Positions 8,794 to 16,726 are shown, counted from the first letter of the stretch. The stretch is DNA of 21,562 bases from an uncultured Prevotella sp. (GCA_900550035.1 URQS01000056.1:1-21562); one strand, 5' to 3'. The notes: generated from the sequence alone by a model not told the origin. Numbers and translations are program-made.

Positions 8794-8829
8794 AAAAAAA
8801 ATGCGCCCAAACCTCACGGTTCCAGCGCA
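8794..8829 (-). terminator. Rho-independent terminator of the minus-strand RNA
   Basis: On the minus strand: TGCGC, TGG, AACC, GTGA loop, GGTT, TGG, GCGCA, then eight T. The outer 5-bp and inner 4-bp stems pair perfectly, and the TGG/TGG junction can form two G-U pairs. Confidence 0.75.
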
Positions 8830-8989
8830 CACACAGAGAAGATCTTAAATCTTCAAAAAAATCTTGCCTTCGACTCTCACGAGCTTGTACAAGTCAATCC
8901 TTATATCAAATTATACTAAAAACTAAAAGTCCTTTAAACATTGCTTAAAAACCAGTCTGCCAACGTACCTTTAGGCAGACTTCCATTCA
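8794..8989 (-). ncRNA. Probable ~195-nt non-coding RNA (possible 6S-like/Bacteroidales-1 type)
   Basis: On the minus strand this interval has a complete transcription unit but no protein of useful size. The promoter at 8995-9025 has ideal spacing. The RNA begins near 8989 and ends in a hairpin plus eight U at 8794-8829. Internal structure includes a 5' hairpin with a perfect 8-bp stem AGTCTGCC/GGCAGACT (8981-8974 with 8961-8954), a stem TTGACT/AGTCGA, and GAAGAT/ATCTTC. The only early ATG frame encodes about 13 residues. Length and layout resemble 6S RNA or the Bacteroidales-1 RNA family, but I cannot verify family membership. The ends do not pair in an obvious 6S-like closing stem, so it may be something else. 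Confidence 0.55.
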
Positions 8990-8994
8990 CTTTG

Positions 8995-9025
8995 CAAAAT
9001 TATTAATTTTAAATGAGATAACAAA
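8995..9025 (-). promoter_or_regulatory. Promoter of the minus-strand RNA
   Basis: On the minus strand TTTG (9025-9022), exactly 19 bases, then TAATTTTG (9002-8995). This is a full match to the Bacteroidota TTTG/TAnnTTTG pattern, and no gene other than the proposed RNA follows it. Confidence 0.65.
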
Positions 9026-9067
9026 GAATTTGGAATAATTTTACAGTCATTTTACATTTTATATGAT

Positions 9068-9075
9068 TACCTTTG
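9068..9075 (+). promoter_or_regulatory. Candidate -7 box upstream of dtd
   Basis: TACCTTTG matches TAnnTTTG, 39 bases before the dtd start. The -33 region has only a weak TTTTACA-like match. It points away from the promoter of the minus-strand RNA. Confidence 0.4.
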
Positions 9076-9114
9076 TAAACGGCGTAAAAATTAACATATC
9101 AAAAACATACAAAT

Positions 9115-9567
9115 ATGAGAACAGTCATACAGCGTGTGCAACACGCATCAGTAACAATAGATGGTGAAATCAAATCCCAGATAGGCAAAGGCTTCCTTCT
9201 TTTGCTCGGAATAGAGGAGTCTGACACTACAGAAGATGTCGATTGGCTCGTAAAGAAAGTGGCAGCTCTGAGAGTGTTTGACGACGAGAACGGAGTAATG
9301 AATCGCTCTATTCTTGATGTCGAGGGCGAAGCATTGGTGGTGAGCCAGTTTACGCTCTACGCTTCGTACAAGAAAGGCAACCGCCCGTCGTGGTTTCGCG
9401 CCGCACGTCACGAGATTTCTGTACCACTCTACGAGGAGTTCTGCACCAAGCTCTCGGCAGCACTCGGCCGTCAGGTGGGAACGGGCGAATTCGGTGCCGA
9501 TATGAAGGTGGAACTCTTGAACGACGGACCCGTAACTATCTGCATGGACACCAAGAACAAGGAATAA
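9115..9567 (+). CDS. dtd: D-aminoacyl-tRNA deacylase
   Basis: This enzyme hydrolyses D-amino acids from mischarged tRNA, keeping them out of proteins. The 150 residues match the usual length. It starts MRTVIQRVQHASVTIDG, has the conserved SQFTLYA at 77-83 (the catalytic-pocket segment) and ends in the family signature GPVTICMDT at 138-146 (Gly-cisPro-type motif region). It follows uvrC after a 425-base gap that holds the minus-strand RNA, and leads the dtd, membrane protein, mazG-like, deoC series on the plus strand. Confidence 0.96.
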   Translation: MRTVIQRVQHASVTIDGEIKSQIGKGFLLLLGIEESDTTEDVDWLVKKVAALRVFDDENGVMNRSILDVEGEALVVSQFTLYASYKKGNRPSWFRAARHEISVPLYEEFCTKLSAALGRQVGTGEFGADMKVELLNDGPVTICMDTKNKE

Positions 9568-9633
9568 ACGGGAAATTATGAGATATAATAACCGTAAATA
9601 ACTGACATTAAGAACCACTTAATAATTTAGCTT

Positions 9634-9927
9634 ATGAAGAAGTATCTTTCAAATACTGCCCTACTGCTCGAAGCTGTAGGACTGGTGCTGATGTTCACCC
9701 GCGATTCGTGGGGAGCCAACAAGCCGTTATATGCATTTACGGGTTGCGCATTGCTGTTTATAGGTTTCAGCATCATGACGTATCTGGAGTTTCCACGACC
9801 GTTCCACAGCGTGTCGCGAGGCAAGAAGATTGGAGTAATATTCCGTATCTGTCTGGTTGCAATTCTTGCTATATGGCTTGTATACGACATCTATCTGATG
9901 GTGCTGGGACTGCCTGTTGACATCTAA
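9634..9927 (+). CDS. Small conserved-looking membrane protein, function unknown
   Basis: This 97-residue protein has about three hydrophobic segments: NTALLLEAVGLVLMF (about 7-21), LYAFTGCALLFIGFSIMTYL (about 32-51), and IGVIFRICLVAILAIWLVYDIYLMVLG (about 66-92). A basic loop HSVSRGKK lies between the second and third. I do not recognise a family with a known function. It lies 66 bases after dtd and 11 bases before the MazG-like gene, so it is probably cotranscribed with them. Confidence 0.7.
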   Translation: MKKYLSNTALLLEAVGLVLMFTRDSWGANKPLYAFTGCALLFIGFSIMTYLEFPRPFHSVSRGKKIGVIFRICLVAILAIWLVYDIYLMVLGLPVDI

Positions 9928-9938
9928 AATCAAGCAAT

Positions 9939-10262
9939 ATGACTATCAAGGAAGCACAAGAGGCGGTAGACCGTTGGATAAAGGAGTATGGCGTGCGCTA
10001 CTTCTCCGAACTTACCAACATGGCTTGCCTTACAGAGGAAGTGGGCGAACTTGCCCGCATCATGGCGCGCCGCTATGGCGACCAGAGCTTTAAGGAGGGC
10101 GAATCGCACGACCCTTCTGAGGAGATGGCCGACATTCTGTGGGTGCTCATCTGCCTTGCCAACCAGACTGGCGTAGACCTAACTGAGGCGCTGCAGAAGA
10201 GTATCGAAAAGAAGACCAGCCGCGACAAGCTGCGCCACAAGAACAACCCCAAACTCAGATAA
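9939..10262 (+). CDS. MazG-like nucleotide pyrophosphohydrolase
   Basis: Members of this superfamily cleave nucleoside triphosphates to monophosphate and pyrophosphate, cleaning the nucleotide pool. The single-domain, 107-residue protein carries the metal-binding signature EEVGE at 33-37 and EEMAD at 61-65, which form the acidic cluster for magnesium. Full-length MazG proteins have two such domains, so this is the small single-domain type. The substrate cannot be read from the sequence. It starts 11 bases after the preceding membrane protein gene and ends 38 bases before deoC, suggesting one operon. Confidence 0.88.
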   Translation: MTIKEAQEAVDRWIKEYGVRYFSELTNMACLTEEVGELARIMARRYGDQSFKEGESHDPSEEMADILWVLICLANQTGVDLTEALQKSIEKKTSRDKLRHKNNPKLR

Positions 10263-10300
10263 ACGACTATAGATAACAATAAAAACAAAAGCATAAAACT

Positions 10301-11242
10301 ATGGGAATAATTAAAGATGTGATTCTCCACGACGAGGAGACTCAGAGAGAGCTGAAGACGAACAAGTACGAACAGACTCTGGCTAAATACAACACCTCTA
10401 TCGACGACAACGCCGTGCGCGATGCCGTACACAAGATTATTGCCGAGAAGGTGTCTGCCAACGACACTGTCGACGTTAAGAAATTCCTCTTCGGCAGCAT
10501 CGAACTCACTACACTCAAGACAACCGATTCTGACACGAGCGTACTGGCTTTCACCGAGCGCGTCAACGACTTCGACAATCAGTATCCAGACATGCCCCAC
10601 GTGGCTACCGTCTGCGTCTATCCGTGCTTCGCCAGCACCGTAGCTGAGTCGCTGGAAGTGGATGGTGTGGATATAGCCTGTGTCAGTGGATCGTTCCCTT
10701 CTTCGCAGGCCCGCATCGAGGTGAAGATTGCCGAGACCTCATTGGCTGTTGCCGACGGCGCCACCGAGATTGACATCGTCATGCCGGTGGGCAAATTCCT
10801 TTCGGGCGACTACGAAGGAGTGTGCGACGACATAGCCGAACTGAAGGCAGCATGTGGCGAAACGGTGCCCATGAAGGTTATCCTCGAGACTGGCGCATTA
10901 AAGACAGCTACCAACATCAAGAAGGCAGCCCTGCTGGCTATGTATGCCGGTGCTGACTACATCAAGACGTCGACGGGCAAGCTTCAGCCTGCTGCCACAC
11001 CCGAGGCAGCCTACGTTATGTGTCAGGCCATTAAGGAATACTACGACGAAACGGGCATCCAGATAGGTTTCAAGCCCGCTGGCGGCATCAACAGCGTTAT
11101 GGATGCCATCATCTACTACACAATAGTCAAGGAAGTATTGGGCGAAAAATGGCTCACCAACAAGTGGTTCCGACTGGGCACATCACGCCTCGCCAACATG
11201 CTGTTGAGCGAGATTAAGGGCGAGCAGATAAAGTTCTTCTAA
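10301..11242 (+). CDS. deoC: Deoxyribose-phosphate aldolase
   Basis: The enzyme splits 2-deoxyribose 5-phosphate into glyceraldehyde 3-phosphate and acetaldehyde in deoxynucleoside breakdown. The 313 residues include an N-terminal extension compared with the ~250-residue enterobacterial enzyme. The TIM-barrel motifs are intact: EIDIVMPVGKFLSGDY, KVILETGAL, the Schiff-base lysine segment YIKTSTGK, and GFKPAGGI with the second active-site lysine. It appears to be the last gene of the dtd to deoC run, and the hairpin-forming repeats that follow may end the transcript. Confidence 0.96.
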   Translation: MGIIKDVILHDEETQRELKTNKYEQTLAKYNTSIDDNAVRDAVHKIIAEKVSANDTVDVKKFLFGSIELTTLKTTDSDTSVLAFTERVNDFDNQYPDMPHVATVCVYPCFASTVAESLEVDGVDIACVSGSFPSSQARIEVKIAETSLAVADGATEIDIVMPVGKFLSGDYEGVCDDIAELKAACGETVPMKVILETGALKTATNIKKAALLAMYAGADYIKTSTGKLQPAATPEAAYVMCQAIKEYYDETGIQIGFKPAGGINSVMDAIIYYTIVKEVLGEKWLTNKWFRLGTSRLANMLLSEIKGEQIKFF

Positions 11243-11247
11243 AGGAT

Positions 11248-11363
11248 TAGGGCTTGCTGAGAAGAAAAAATAGGGCTTGCTGAGAAGAAATAAGCCTTAC
11301 TGAGCCTCTCTGAGCCTTACTAAGCCTTGGCAAAAAAAGGCCTAGAAAGGCTCAGCAAGGCCC
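11248..11363. repeat. Left repeat array (TAGGGCTTGC and 10-base AGCCT units, hairpin)
   Basis: Two direct copies of a 20-base unit TAGGGCTTGCTGAGAAGAAA lie at 11248-11267 and 11271-11290. Four tandem 10-base units follow at 11291-11330, each T(A/G)AGCCTnnn. Next comes the inverted arm: 11302-11328 is complementary to 11337-11363 at 22 of 27 positions, with an A-rich loop. The array lies between deoC and the four-helix gene, and a related array lies on the gene's other side. Confidence 0.8.
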
Positions 11364-11422
11364 AAATAACAGCCCTACCCCCTCTATTAATCCCAATTCA
11401 CTAACCATAAAAAATCAAACTT

Positions 11423-11977
11423 ATGCCTACACCTAAACCCTTTCTTCCCCATGGAGGCTCGTACAAGAATCTTTTGGTTTACCAGAAAGCAGAATGTATT
11501 TACGATGTCACATACTATTTTGCTCATAAATATCTTGAAAAAGGTGACCGTACAATCGACCAAATGGTACAAGCGGCACGTTCCGGTAAACAGAACATAG
11601 CAGAGGGTGCGGCTGCAGGCAACACGTCTAAAGAAACAGAAATAAAACTTACAAACGTAGCAAAAGCCAGTTTGCAGGAATTGTTAGTGGATTATGAAGA
11701 TTATATACGAGTAAGGGGATTGGAACAATGGCAACCTGACGACTCGCGACTTGCACAAGCCAAACGTGCTTGCGCCAACCATAACGACAGCGCTTTCTAT
11801 AGAAAAGCAATACCACAACGCTCTGATGAAACTATAGAAAATATCTCCATAACTCTAATTCATCAAACTGACTGGATGCTAAACAAACTGATAGAGAAGC
11901 TGGAAATGAAGTTTGTGGAAAGTGGAGGAATGAGAGAACAAATGACAAAGGCAAGAAAAGATTATAGAGGATATTGA
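11423..11977 (+). CDS. Four-helix-bundle suffix-domain protein (23S intervening-sequence/Avd-like superfamily)
   Basis: The 184-residue protein opens with a segment (FLPHGGSYKNLLVYQKAECIY, about 7-27) followed by TIDQMVQAARSGKQNIAEG (about 44-62), SKETEIKLTNVAKASLQELL (about 69-88) and DYEDYIRVRGLEQW. These are typical of the Bacteroidales four-helix-bundle protein with a suffix domain. Relatives include ORFs in 23S rRNA intervening sequences and Avd accessory proteins of diversity-generating retroelements. A basic, nucleic-acid-binding helical bundle is likely, but no role is established for this type. No reverse transcriptase or rRNA is nearby. The gene is more AT-rich than its neighbours and is bracketed by AAGCCT repeat arrays at 11248-11363 and 11981-12090, which suggests an inserted unit. 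Confidence 0.8.
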   Translation: MPTPKPFLPHGGSYKNLLVYQKAECIYDVTYYFAHKYLEKGDRTIDQMVQAARSGKQNIAEGAAAGNTSKETEIKLTNVAKASLQELLVDYEDYIRVRGLEQWQPDDSRLAQAKRACANHNDSAFYRKAIPQRSDETIENISITLIHQTDWMLNKLIEKLEMKFVESGGMREQMTKARKDYRGY

Positions 11978-11980
11978 AAG

Positions 11981-12090
11981 AACTAAGCCTCACTGAGCCT
12001 TCTTAAGCCTCTCTAAGCCGTGATTGAAAAGGCTTAGAGAGGCTTAATAATGCCCAGTAAGGCTTAAAAGAAGGCCCAGCAAGGCTTAGT
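11981..12090. repeat. Right repeat array (10-base TAAGCCT units, hairpin)
   Basis: Four tandem 10-base units ending in (A/G)AGCC(T/G) lie at 11981-12020. They are followed by the same motif inverted (GGCTTAGAGAGGCTTAA and further AAGGCTTA copies up to 12090). A perfect 17-bp inverted repeat pairs 12003-12019 with 12031-12047 around an 11-base loop. Its units match those of the array at 11248-11363, so the two arrays could also pair with each other across the gene between them. Confidence 0.8.
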
Positions 12091-12122
12091 ACTTAGCAAT
12101 CAAGCTACCGCCCCCTCACTTA

Positions 12123-13100
12123 CTACTTCGTTCTTTTTATCACATAATCCAGGTAAGTCTGAAGCGCAGCCTTCACATCAGGCTGCTCCACCTTATCATC
12201 AATAAACTGCTGGGCCTGTGCGTGGAACTCCCACATACGGCGTTCGGCGTATTCTATACCACCCATTTGTTTGGTATAACCTACAAGCTGCGCTATCTCA
12301 TCGGCACTCACCGAGTGCTCCTTCACCTTCAATGCAAGGCGGCGCATATCCTCGTTTCCACCATTATTTACGGCATAGATGACAGGCAGCGTGAGCTTAC
12401 CCTCAACCATATCATTGCCTGTAGGCTTGCCTATCTCGGTAGAGTCGTAATAGTCGAAGATGTCATCGCGTATTTGGAAGATGATACCGAGGTTCTGGCC
12501 GAACTGCTTCGCCGCCTCAACATCCTCATCCGACGCTCCCGACGACAGTGCTCCTATTCCAGCACACGCCTCAAACAGAGCCGCAGTCTTCTGCTTTATC
12601 ACTTCATAATAAACATCCTCCGAGATGTCCTTGCGTCCGATGTTCGACAACTGCAGTATCTCACCGTCGGAAAGCGTACGTCCCAGTTCGGCAAGATAAG
12701 TCACAATCTGCTCCGAATGAGTGCGAGCCACACACAGAAGGGCTGTCGAAAGAATATAGTCGCCCACGAGCACCGCCACCTTATTGTCATAAGTGGCGTT
12801 GACCGAAGCCTGACCGCGACGCTCCTCACTCTCATCCACCACGTCATCATGAACGAGCGATGCGGTATGAAGCAACTCCAATCCCACAGCAGCGTTCTGT
12901 GTAGCGTCGTTGATAGTGCCGAAGTTTTTGGCCATAAGCAGTATCAGCATAGGGCGCATGCGCTTGCCGGCACGCTTGCGGATATGCTCCAGTGCAGAGC
13001 CGAGCAATCCGTCCTCGTGCGAGAGCGACTGGTTGAAAAGACTTATAAAGTCGGCGAGTTCCGCCTCTATCGGGTTCTTAATGATTGACAGATAATCCAT
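12123..13100 (-). CDS. Trans-polyprenyl diphosphate synthase (long-chain)
   Basis: This enzyme adds isopentenyl diphosphate units to an allylic primer to build a long polyprenyl diphosphate, probably the side-chain precursor of menaquinone. The 325 residues include both aspartate-rich motifs: DDVVD at 85-89, followed by SEERRG, and DDIFD at 212-216, plus GKRMRP near 45-50. The residue five before the first motif is a small alanine (A80), consistent with a long-chain product; exact chain length cannot be read. It is transcribed away from polA, and the two starts are 144 bases apart (to the polA start at 13244). The link to fumarate reductase through menaquinone is inference. Confidence 0.93.
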   Translation of the reverse strand: MDYLSIIKNPIEAELADFISLFNQSLSHEDGLLGSALEHIRKRAGKRMRPMLILLMAKNFGTINDATQNAAVGLELLHTASLVHDDVVDESEERRGQASVNATYDNKVAVLVGDYILSTALLCVARTHSEQIVTYLAELGRTLSDGEILQLSNIGRKDISEDVYYEVIKQKTAALFEACAGIGALSSGASDEDVEAAKQFGQNLGIIFQIRDDIFDYYDSTEIGKPTGNDMVEGKLTLPVIYAVNNGGNEDMRRLALKVKEHSVSADEIAQLVGYTKQMGGIEYAERRMWEFHAQAQQFIDDKVEQPDVKAALQTYLDYVIKRTK

Positions 13101-13119
13101 TGTATTATAATATTTCGTA

Positions 13120-13127
13120 CAAAGTTA
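13120..13127 (-). promoter_or_regulatory. Candidate -7 box for the polyprenyl synthase gene
   Basis: On the minus strand TAACTTTG fits TAnnTTTG, 19 bases before the ATG at 13100, so the leader would be very short. No clear TTTG stands at the expected upstream distance. Confidence 0.4.
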
Positions 13128-13156
13128 CAGATTTTGCCGTTATTAGTGACATTTTT

Positions 13157-13189
13157 TTTGTAATTTTACACCATATAAGAATAATTATG
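13157..13189 (+). promoter_or_regulatory. Weak candidate promoter for polA
   Basis: TTTG at 13157-13160, 21 bases, then TAATTATG at 13182-13189 (one mismatch to TAnnTTTG). It sits 55 bases before the proposed polA start. Confidence 0.3.
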
Positions 13190-13243
13190 TTGAGGTGGTC
13201 AATAAACAACACCTCACCACATCAACATCACAACATCATAAAA

Positions 13244-16006
13244 ATGGACAAGCTATTTCTTCTCGACGCTTACGCGCTCATCTACCGTGCATATTATGCG
13301 TTCATCAAAAATCCGCGCATCAATTCCAAGGGCATGAACACCTCAGCCGTGATGGGATTTGTAAATACACTCAACGAGATTCTCACCAAAGAGCAGCCCA
13401 CACATATCGGTGTGGCGTTCGACCATGGCAAGACATTCCGTGACGAGGCGTTTCCTGCATACAAGGCGCAACGCGAGGAGACTCCCGAGGACATTCGCGC
13501 TTCGGTGCCTGTCATAAAGAGCATCATTGAGGCGATGCACATTCCGGTGCTGCAGGTAGACGGTTTCGAGGCTGACGACGTAATCGGCACACTCGCTACT
13601 AAGGCTGGAGCTGCAGGCATCAAGACCTATATGCTCACACCCGACAAGGACTATGGCCAGCTTGTCAGCGACAACGTGTTCATATTCCGACCCCGTCACG
13701 GCGGCGGATACGAAACTATGGGACCAAAGGAGGTATGCGAGAAGTACGAACTCAACTCCCCTACTCAGGTGATCGACCTGCTTGCACTTATGGGCGACTC
13801 TGCCGACAACTTCCCCGGATGTCCTGGCGTGGGTCCGAAGACCGCTGCAAAACTCATAGGCGAATTTGGCAGCATCGACAACATGCTTGAGAACTCATCC
13901 AAAATTAAAGGCAAGCTGCGCGAAAAGGTCGAGTCGGCTGTCGACGACATTCGTATGTCGAAGTTCCTTGCAACCATCCGCACCGACGTTCCCATCGAAC
14001 TCAATCTCGACGCGCTGAAGATTGAAGAGCCCGACACAGCCCGGCTCGCCGAAATCTTCACCGAACTGGAATTTAAGAATCTTCTTGACAAATTTGTAAA
14101 GAAGCCTCAACAACAGCAAAAAGTTGTTAACCAACAACTCGATTTATTTGCCGAAAATTCGACCAATGATGCAGTTGGTTCAGAATTTTCGAGTTTTGAG
14201 AGCCTAAAAACGACTCCTCACAACTATCAACTCATTGAAAATGAGGAAGAAGCACGCAAATTATTTGATTTTTTTGTTACAAAACGAATTCTCAGTCTAG
14301 ACACGGAGACCACTTCAATCAACCCTGTCGACGCAGAATTGGTTGGTTTGAGCTTCGCCGTTGAGGAAGGAAAGGCATTTTATGTGGCAATTCCTGCCGA
14401 ACGTGAAAAGGCTCAAACGATTGTTAACATATTCAAACCGCTGTACGAAAGCACCGAAATCCTCAAGATCGGACAGAACATCAAGTACGACATGGAGGTG
14501 CTGATGAATTACGGAGTGCGTATGGCTGCGCCGATGTTCGACACGATGATAGCCCACTACGTGCTCCAACCCGAGCAGAAACACAACATGGACATTCTCG
14601 CCGAGACGCTGCTCGGCTACCAGACCGTACACATCGACGAACTCATCGGACCCAAGGGCAAGGGTCAGAAGAACATGCGCGACCTCTCGCCTGCCGACAT
14701 CTGCGACTATGCAGCTGAGGATGCCGACGTCACTCTGCGCCTTTACAACGTGCTGAAGCCACGCCTCAAGGAGGCTGGCGTTGAGGATCTGTTCTATAAT
14801 ATCGAAATGCCGCTGGTTCCGGTGTTGGCAGAAATGGAGATGAACGGAGTGCTGCTCGACACCAAGGCTCTTGCCGAGACATCGCGAACCTTGACCGACC
14901 GCATGAAGCAGATTGAACAGAACATATACAAGCTCGCCGGACACGAGTTCAACATCGCGTCGCCCAAGCAGGTGGGCGAGGTGCTCTTCGGCGAGATGAA
15001 GATTGTGGACAAGCCCAAGAAGACCAAGACCGGACAGTTCGTCACATCCGAAGAGGTGCTGCAACAGCTCCGTTCGAAGGCTCCAATCGTCGACGACATA
15101 CTCGCCCATCGAGGCTTGAAGAAGCTTCTCGGCACCTATGTCGACGCCCTGCCCAAGCTTATCAATCCCCGCACGGGCCACATCCATACGTCGTTCAATC
15201 AGGCAGTTACAGCCACGGGGCGTCTCTCTTCGTCCGACCCTAACCTCCAGAACATACCCGTTCGTGGCGAGGACGGCAAGGAGATACGCAAGTGCTTCAT
15301 CCCCGAACCAGGTTGTCTGTTCTACTCAGCCGACTATTCACAGATTGAGTTGCGCGTCATGGCTCATCTGTCGGGCGACAAGAACATGATTGAAGCGTTC
15401 CGCGAGGGCTACGACATCCACGCCGCCACAGCCGCACGTATATATAAGGAGAAGATAGAAGACGTGAGTCGCGACCAGCGAACCAAAGCCAAGCGCGCCA
15501 ACTTCGGCATCATATACGGCATCACGGTGTTCGGACTGGCTGAGCGTCTGGACATAAGCCGCGACGAAGCCAAGCAGCTCATCGACGGATATTTCGAGAC
15601 ATTCCCCGAGGTGCAAGCCTATATGGAGAAGGCGAAGGAACTGGCACGCGAGCACGGCTACGCTGAAACGTTCTTCCATCGTCGCCGCTATCTGCCCGAC
15701 ATCACGTCGCACAACGCCACCGTTCGCAACTTTGCCGAGCGCAACGCCATCAATGCTCCGATACAAGGATCGGCTGCCGACATCATCAAGATTGCCATGG
15801 TGCACATCTACGAGCGCTTCCGCCGCGAGGGCATCAAGTCGAAAATGATTCTGCAGGTGCACGACGAACTCAACTTCTCGGTTCTGCCCGAGGAGAAGGA
15901 ACGCGTTGAAAAGATTGTAATCGAAGAAATGCAGAACGCCTATCCGCTTCAGGTTCCGCTCGTTGCCGACTCCGGTTGGGGCGAAAACTGGCTGGAAGCA
16001 CACTAA
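13244..16006 (+). CDS. polA: DNA polymerase I
   Basis: DNA polymerase I fills gaps and removes RNA primers in replication and repair. From the ATG at 13244 the protein has 920 residues and all three domains. The 5'-nuclease domain starts MDKLFLLDAYALIYRAYYAF and contains GFEADDVIGTLA and GDSADNFPGCPGVGPKTA. The 3'-5' exonuclease keeps its LDTET motif (about 352-356), so proofreading should be intact. The polymerase domain has SADYSQIELRVMAHLSGD (about 695-712), KRANFGIIYGI and the C-terminal QVHDEL. The same frame is open back to 13085, but that extension is low-complexity, overlaps the divergent promoter region and lacks family similarity. The stop is 25 bases before the next gene. Confidence 0.97.
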   Translation: MDKLFLLDAYALIYRAYYAFIKNPRINSKGMNTSAVMGFVNTLNEILTKEQPTHIGVAFDHGKTFRDEAFPAYKAQREETPEDIRASVPVIKSIIEAMHIPVLQVDGFEADDVIGTLATKAGAAGIKTYMLTPDKDYGQLVSDNVFIFRPRHGGGYETMGPKEVCEKYELNSPTQVIDLLALMGDSADNFPGCPGVGPKTAAKLIGEFGSIDNMLENSSKIKGKLREKVESAVDDIRMSKFLATIRTDVPIELNLDALKIEEPDTARLAEIFTELEFKNLLDKFVKKPQQQQKVVNQQLDLFAENSTNDAVGSEFSSFESLKTTPHNYQLIENEEEARKLFDFFVTKRILSLDTETTSINPVDAELVGLSFAVEEGKAFYVAIPAEREKAQTIVNIFKPLYESTEILKIGQNIKYDMEVLMNYGVRMAAPMFDTMIAHYVLQPEQKHNMDILAETLLGYQTVHIDELIGPKGKGQKNMRDLSPADICDYAAEDADVTLRLYNVLKPRLKEAGVEDLFYNIEMPLVPVLAEMEMNGVLLDTKALAETSRTLTDRMKQIEQNIYKLAGHEFNIASPKQVGEVLFGEMKIVDKPKKTKTGQFVTSEEVLQQLRSKAPIVDDILAHRGLKKLLGTYVDALPKLINPRTGHIHTSFNQAVTATGRLSSSDPNLQNIPVRGEDGKEIRKCFIPEPGCLFYSADYSQIELRVMAHLSGDKNMIEAFREGYDIHAATAARIYKEKIEDVSRDQRTKAKRANFGIIYGITVFGLAERLDISRDEAKQLIDGYFETFPEVQAYMEKAKELAREHGYAETFFHRRRYLPDITSHNATVRNFAERNAINAPIQGSAADIIKIAMVHIYERFRREGIKSKMILQVHDELNFSVLPEEKERVEKIVIEEMQNAYPLQVPLVADSGWGENWLEAH

Positions 16007-16031
16007 AAGCAAAATATAAAACCCCAAGACT

Positions 16032-16253
16032 ATGGATAATATCAAAAACAAAACGGAATATATTATCGCCTCTATCAATGAATTTGCCAAACGGCATAAA
16101 CTGACAGACACTCAAGCATATCGTTACCTTAAGAGATTTAGAGGTATGGAAATGCTTGAGCGTTTCTACGACGTTATGCACACATTAAGTTTCAAAGACA
16201 CGACAGAAGATCTCACGGCATTCTGTCATCGCAATGGAGGAAAATTAGTATGA
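16032..16253 (+). CDS. DUF3791-like small protein, first gene of a three-gene cassette
   Basis: This is a 73-residue, mostly helical protein. Its body (TEYIIASINEFAKRHKLTDTQAYRYL) and its tail (ERFYDVMHTLSF, then EDLTAFCHRNGG) look like the DUF3791 family, often found next to DUF3990 proteins. By position and size it could be the antitoxin-like partner of the next gene, which is inference. Its end overlaps the next start by four bases (ATGA at 16250-16253), indicating coupled translation. Base composition is more AT-rich than in polA. Confidence 0.7.
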   Translation: MDNIKNKTEYIIASINEFAKRHKLTDTQAYRYLKRFRGMEMLERFYDVMHTLSFKDTTEDLTAFCHRNGGKLV

Positions 16254-16726
16254 AGCTATATCATGGTTCTACAGTAGATATCACCAATATTGATTTTAGT
16301 AAATCAAAACCAAACAAAGATTTCGGTCGTGGTTTCTACCTTAGTTCAGACAGAGAGCAAGCGTTGCAACTTGCTCAATATAAGGCTTTTCAATATGGAG
16401 GAAAGCCTATACTGAACACGTATGAATTTGATGAAAAAAAACTGTCAGACAATTCTCTTGAAATACTCAAATTTGACGATTATTCAAAAGAATGGGCTGA
16501 TTTCGTATTCATAAACCGTAATTCTCCGAACGGCGAAAGTGTACACAATTACGACATTGTCATTGGTCCTATAGCCAACGACCGTGTAGGTGTTCAGGTA
16601 CGTAGATATATTGAACATGAGATTTCATTGGAAACATTTCTTGAAAACTTGAAATATATGAAAGGAGTGACTTTCCAATATTTCTTTGGTACAGAAAAAG
16701 CAATCAGTTTATTAAGAAAGATATGA
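16250..16726 (+). CDS. DUF3990-like protein, possible ADP-ribosyltransferase-fold toxin
   Basis: The 158-residue protein starts MKLYHGST and has DFGRGFYLSS at 24-33, followed by DREQALQLAQYKA. It also has EWADFVFINRN (81-91), YDIVIGPIANDRV (101-113) and QYFFGTEKAISLL (143-155). These blocks fit DUF3990. The YHGS ... GFY arrangement resembles the H-Y part of ADP-ribosyltransferase/PARP-like active sites (H5, Y30); a candidate acidic residue is E149 in FGTEKA. NAD binding and toxicity are hypotheses from fold resemblance. It overlaps both neighbours by ATGA and is markedly AT-rich. Confidence 0.72.
   Translation: MKLYHGSTVDITNIDFSKSKPNKDFGRGFYLSSDREQALQLAQYKAFQYGGKPILNTYEFDEKKLSDNSLEILKFDDYSKEWADFVFINRNSPNGESVHNYDIVIGPIANDRVGVQVRRYIEHEISLETFLENLKYMKGVTFQYFFGTEKAISLLRKI

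Noticed and set aside
11423..11977. Diversity-generating retroelement
   Set aside because: The four-helix protein is Avd-like, but no reverse transcriptase, template repeat or variable repeat is visible nearby.
12222..13088. 288-residue plus-strand open frame
   Set aside because: It is antisense to the polyprenyl diphosphate synthase gene, which has both aspartate-rich motifs.
13085..13243. 53-residue N-terminal extension of polA
   Set aside because: It is low-complexity sequence through the divergent promoter region; family similarity begins at MDKLFLLDAY, encoded from 13244.
14315..15187. 290-residue minus-strand open frame
   Set aside because: It is antisense to polA, whose exonuclease and polymerase motifs span this region.
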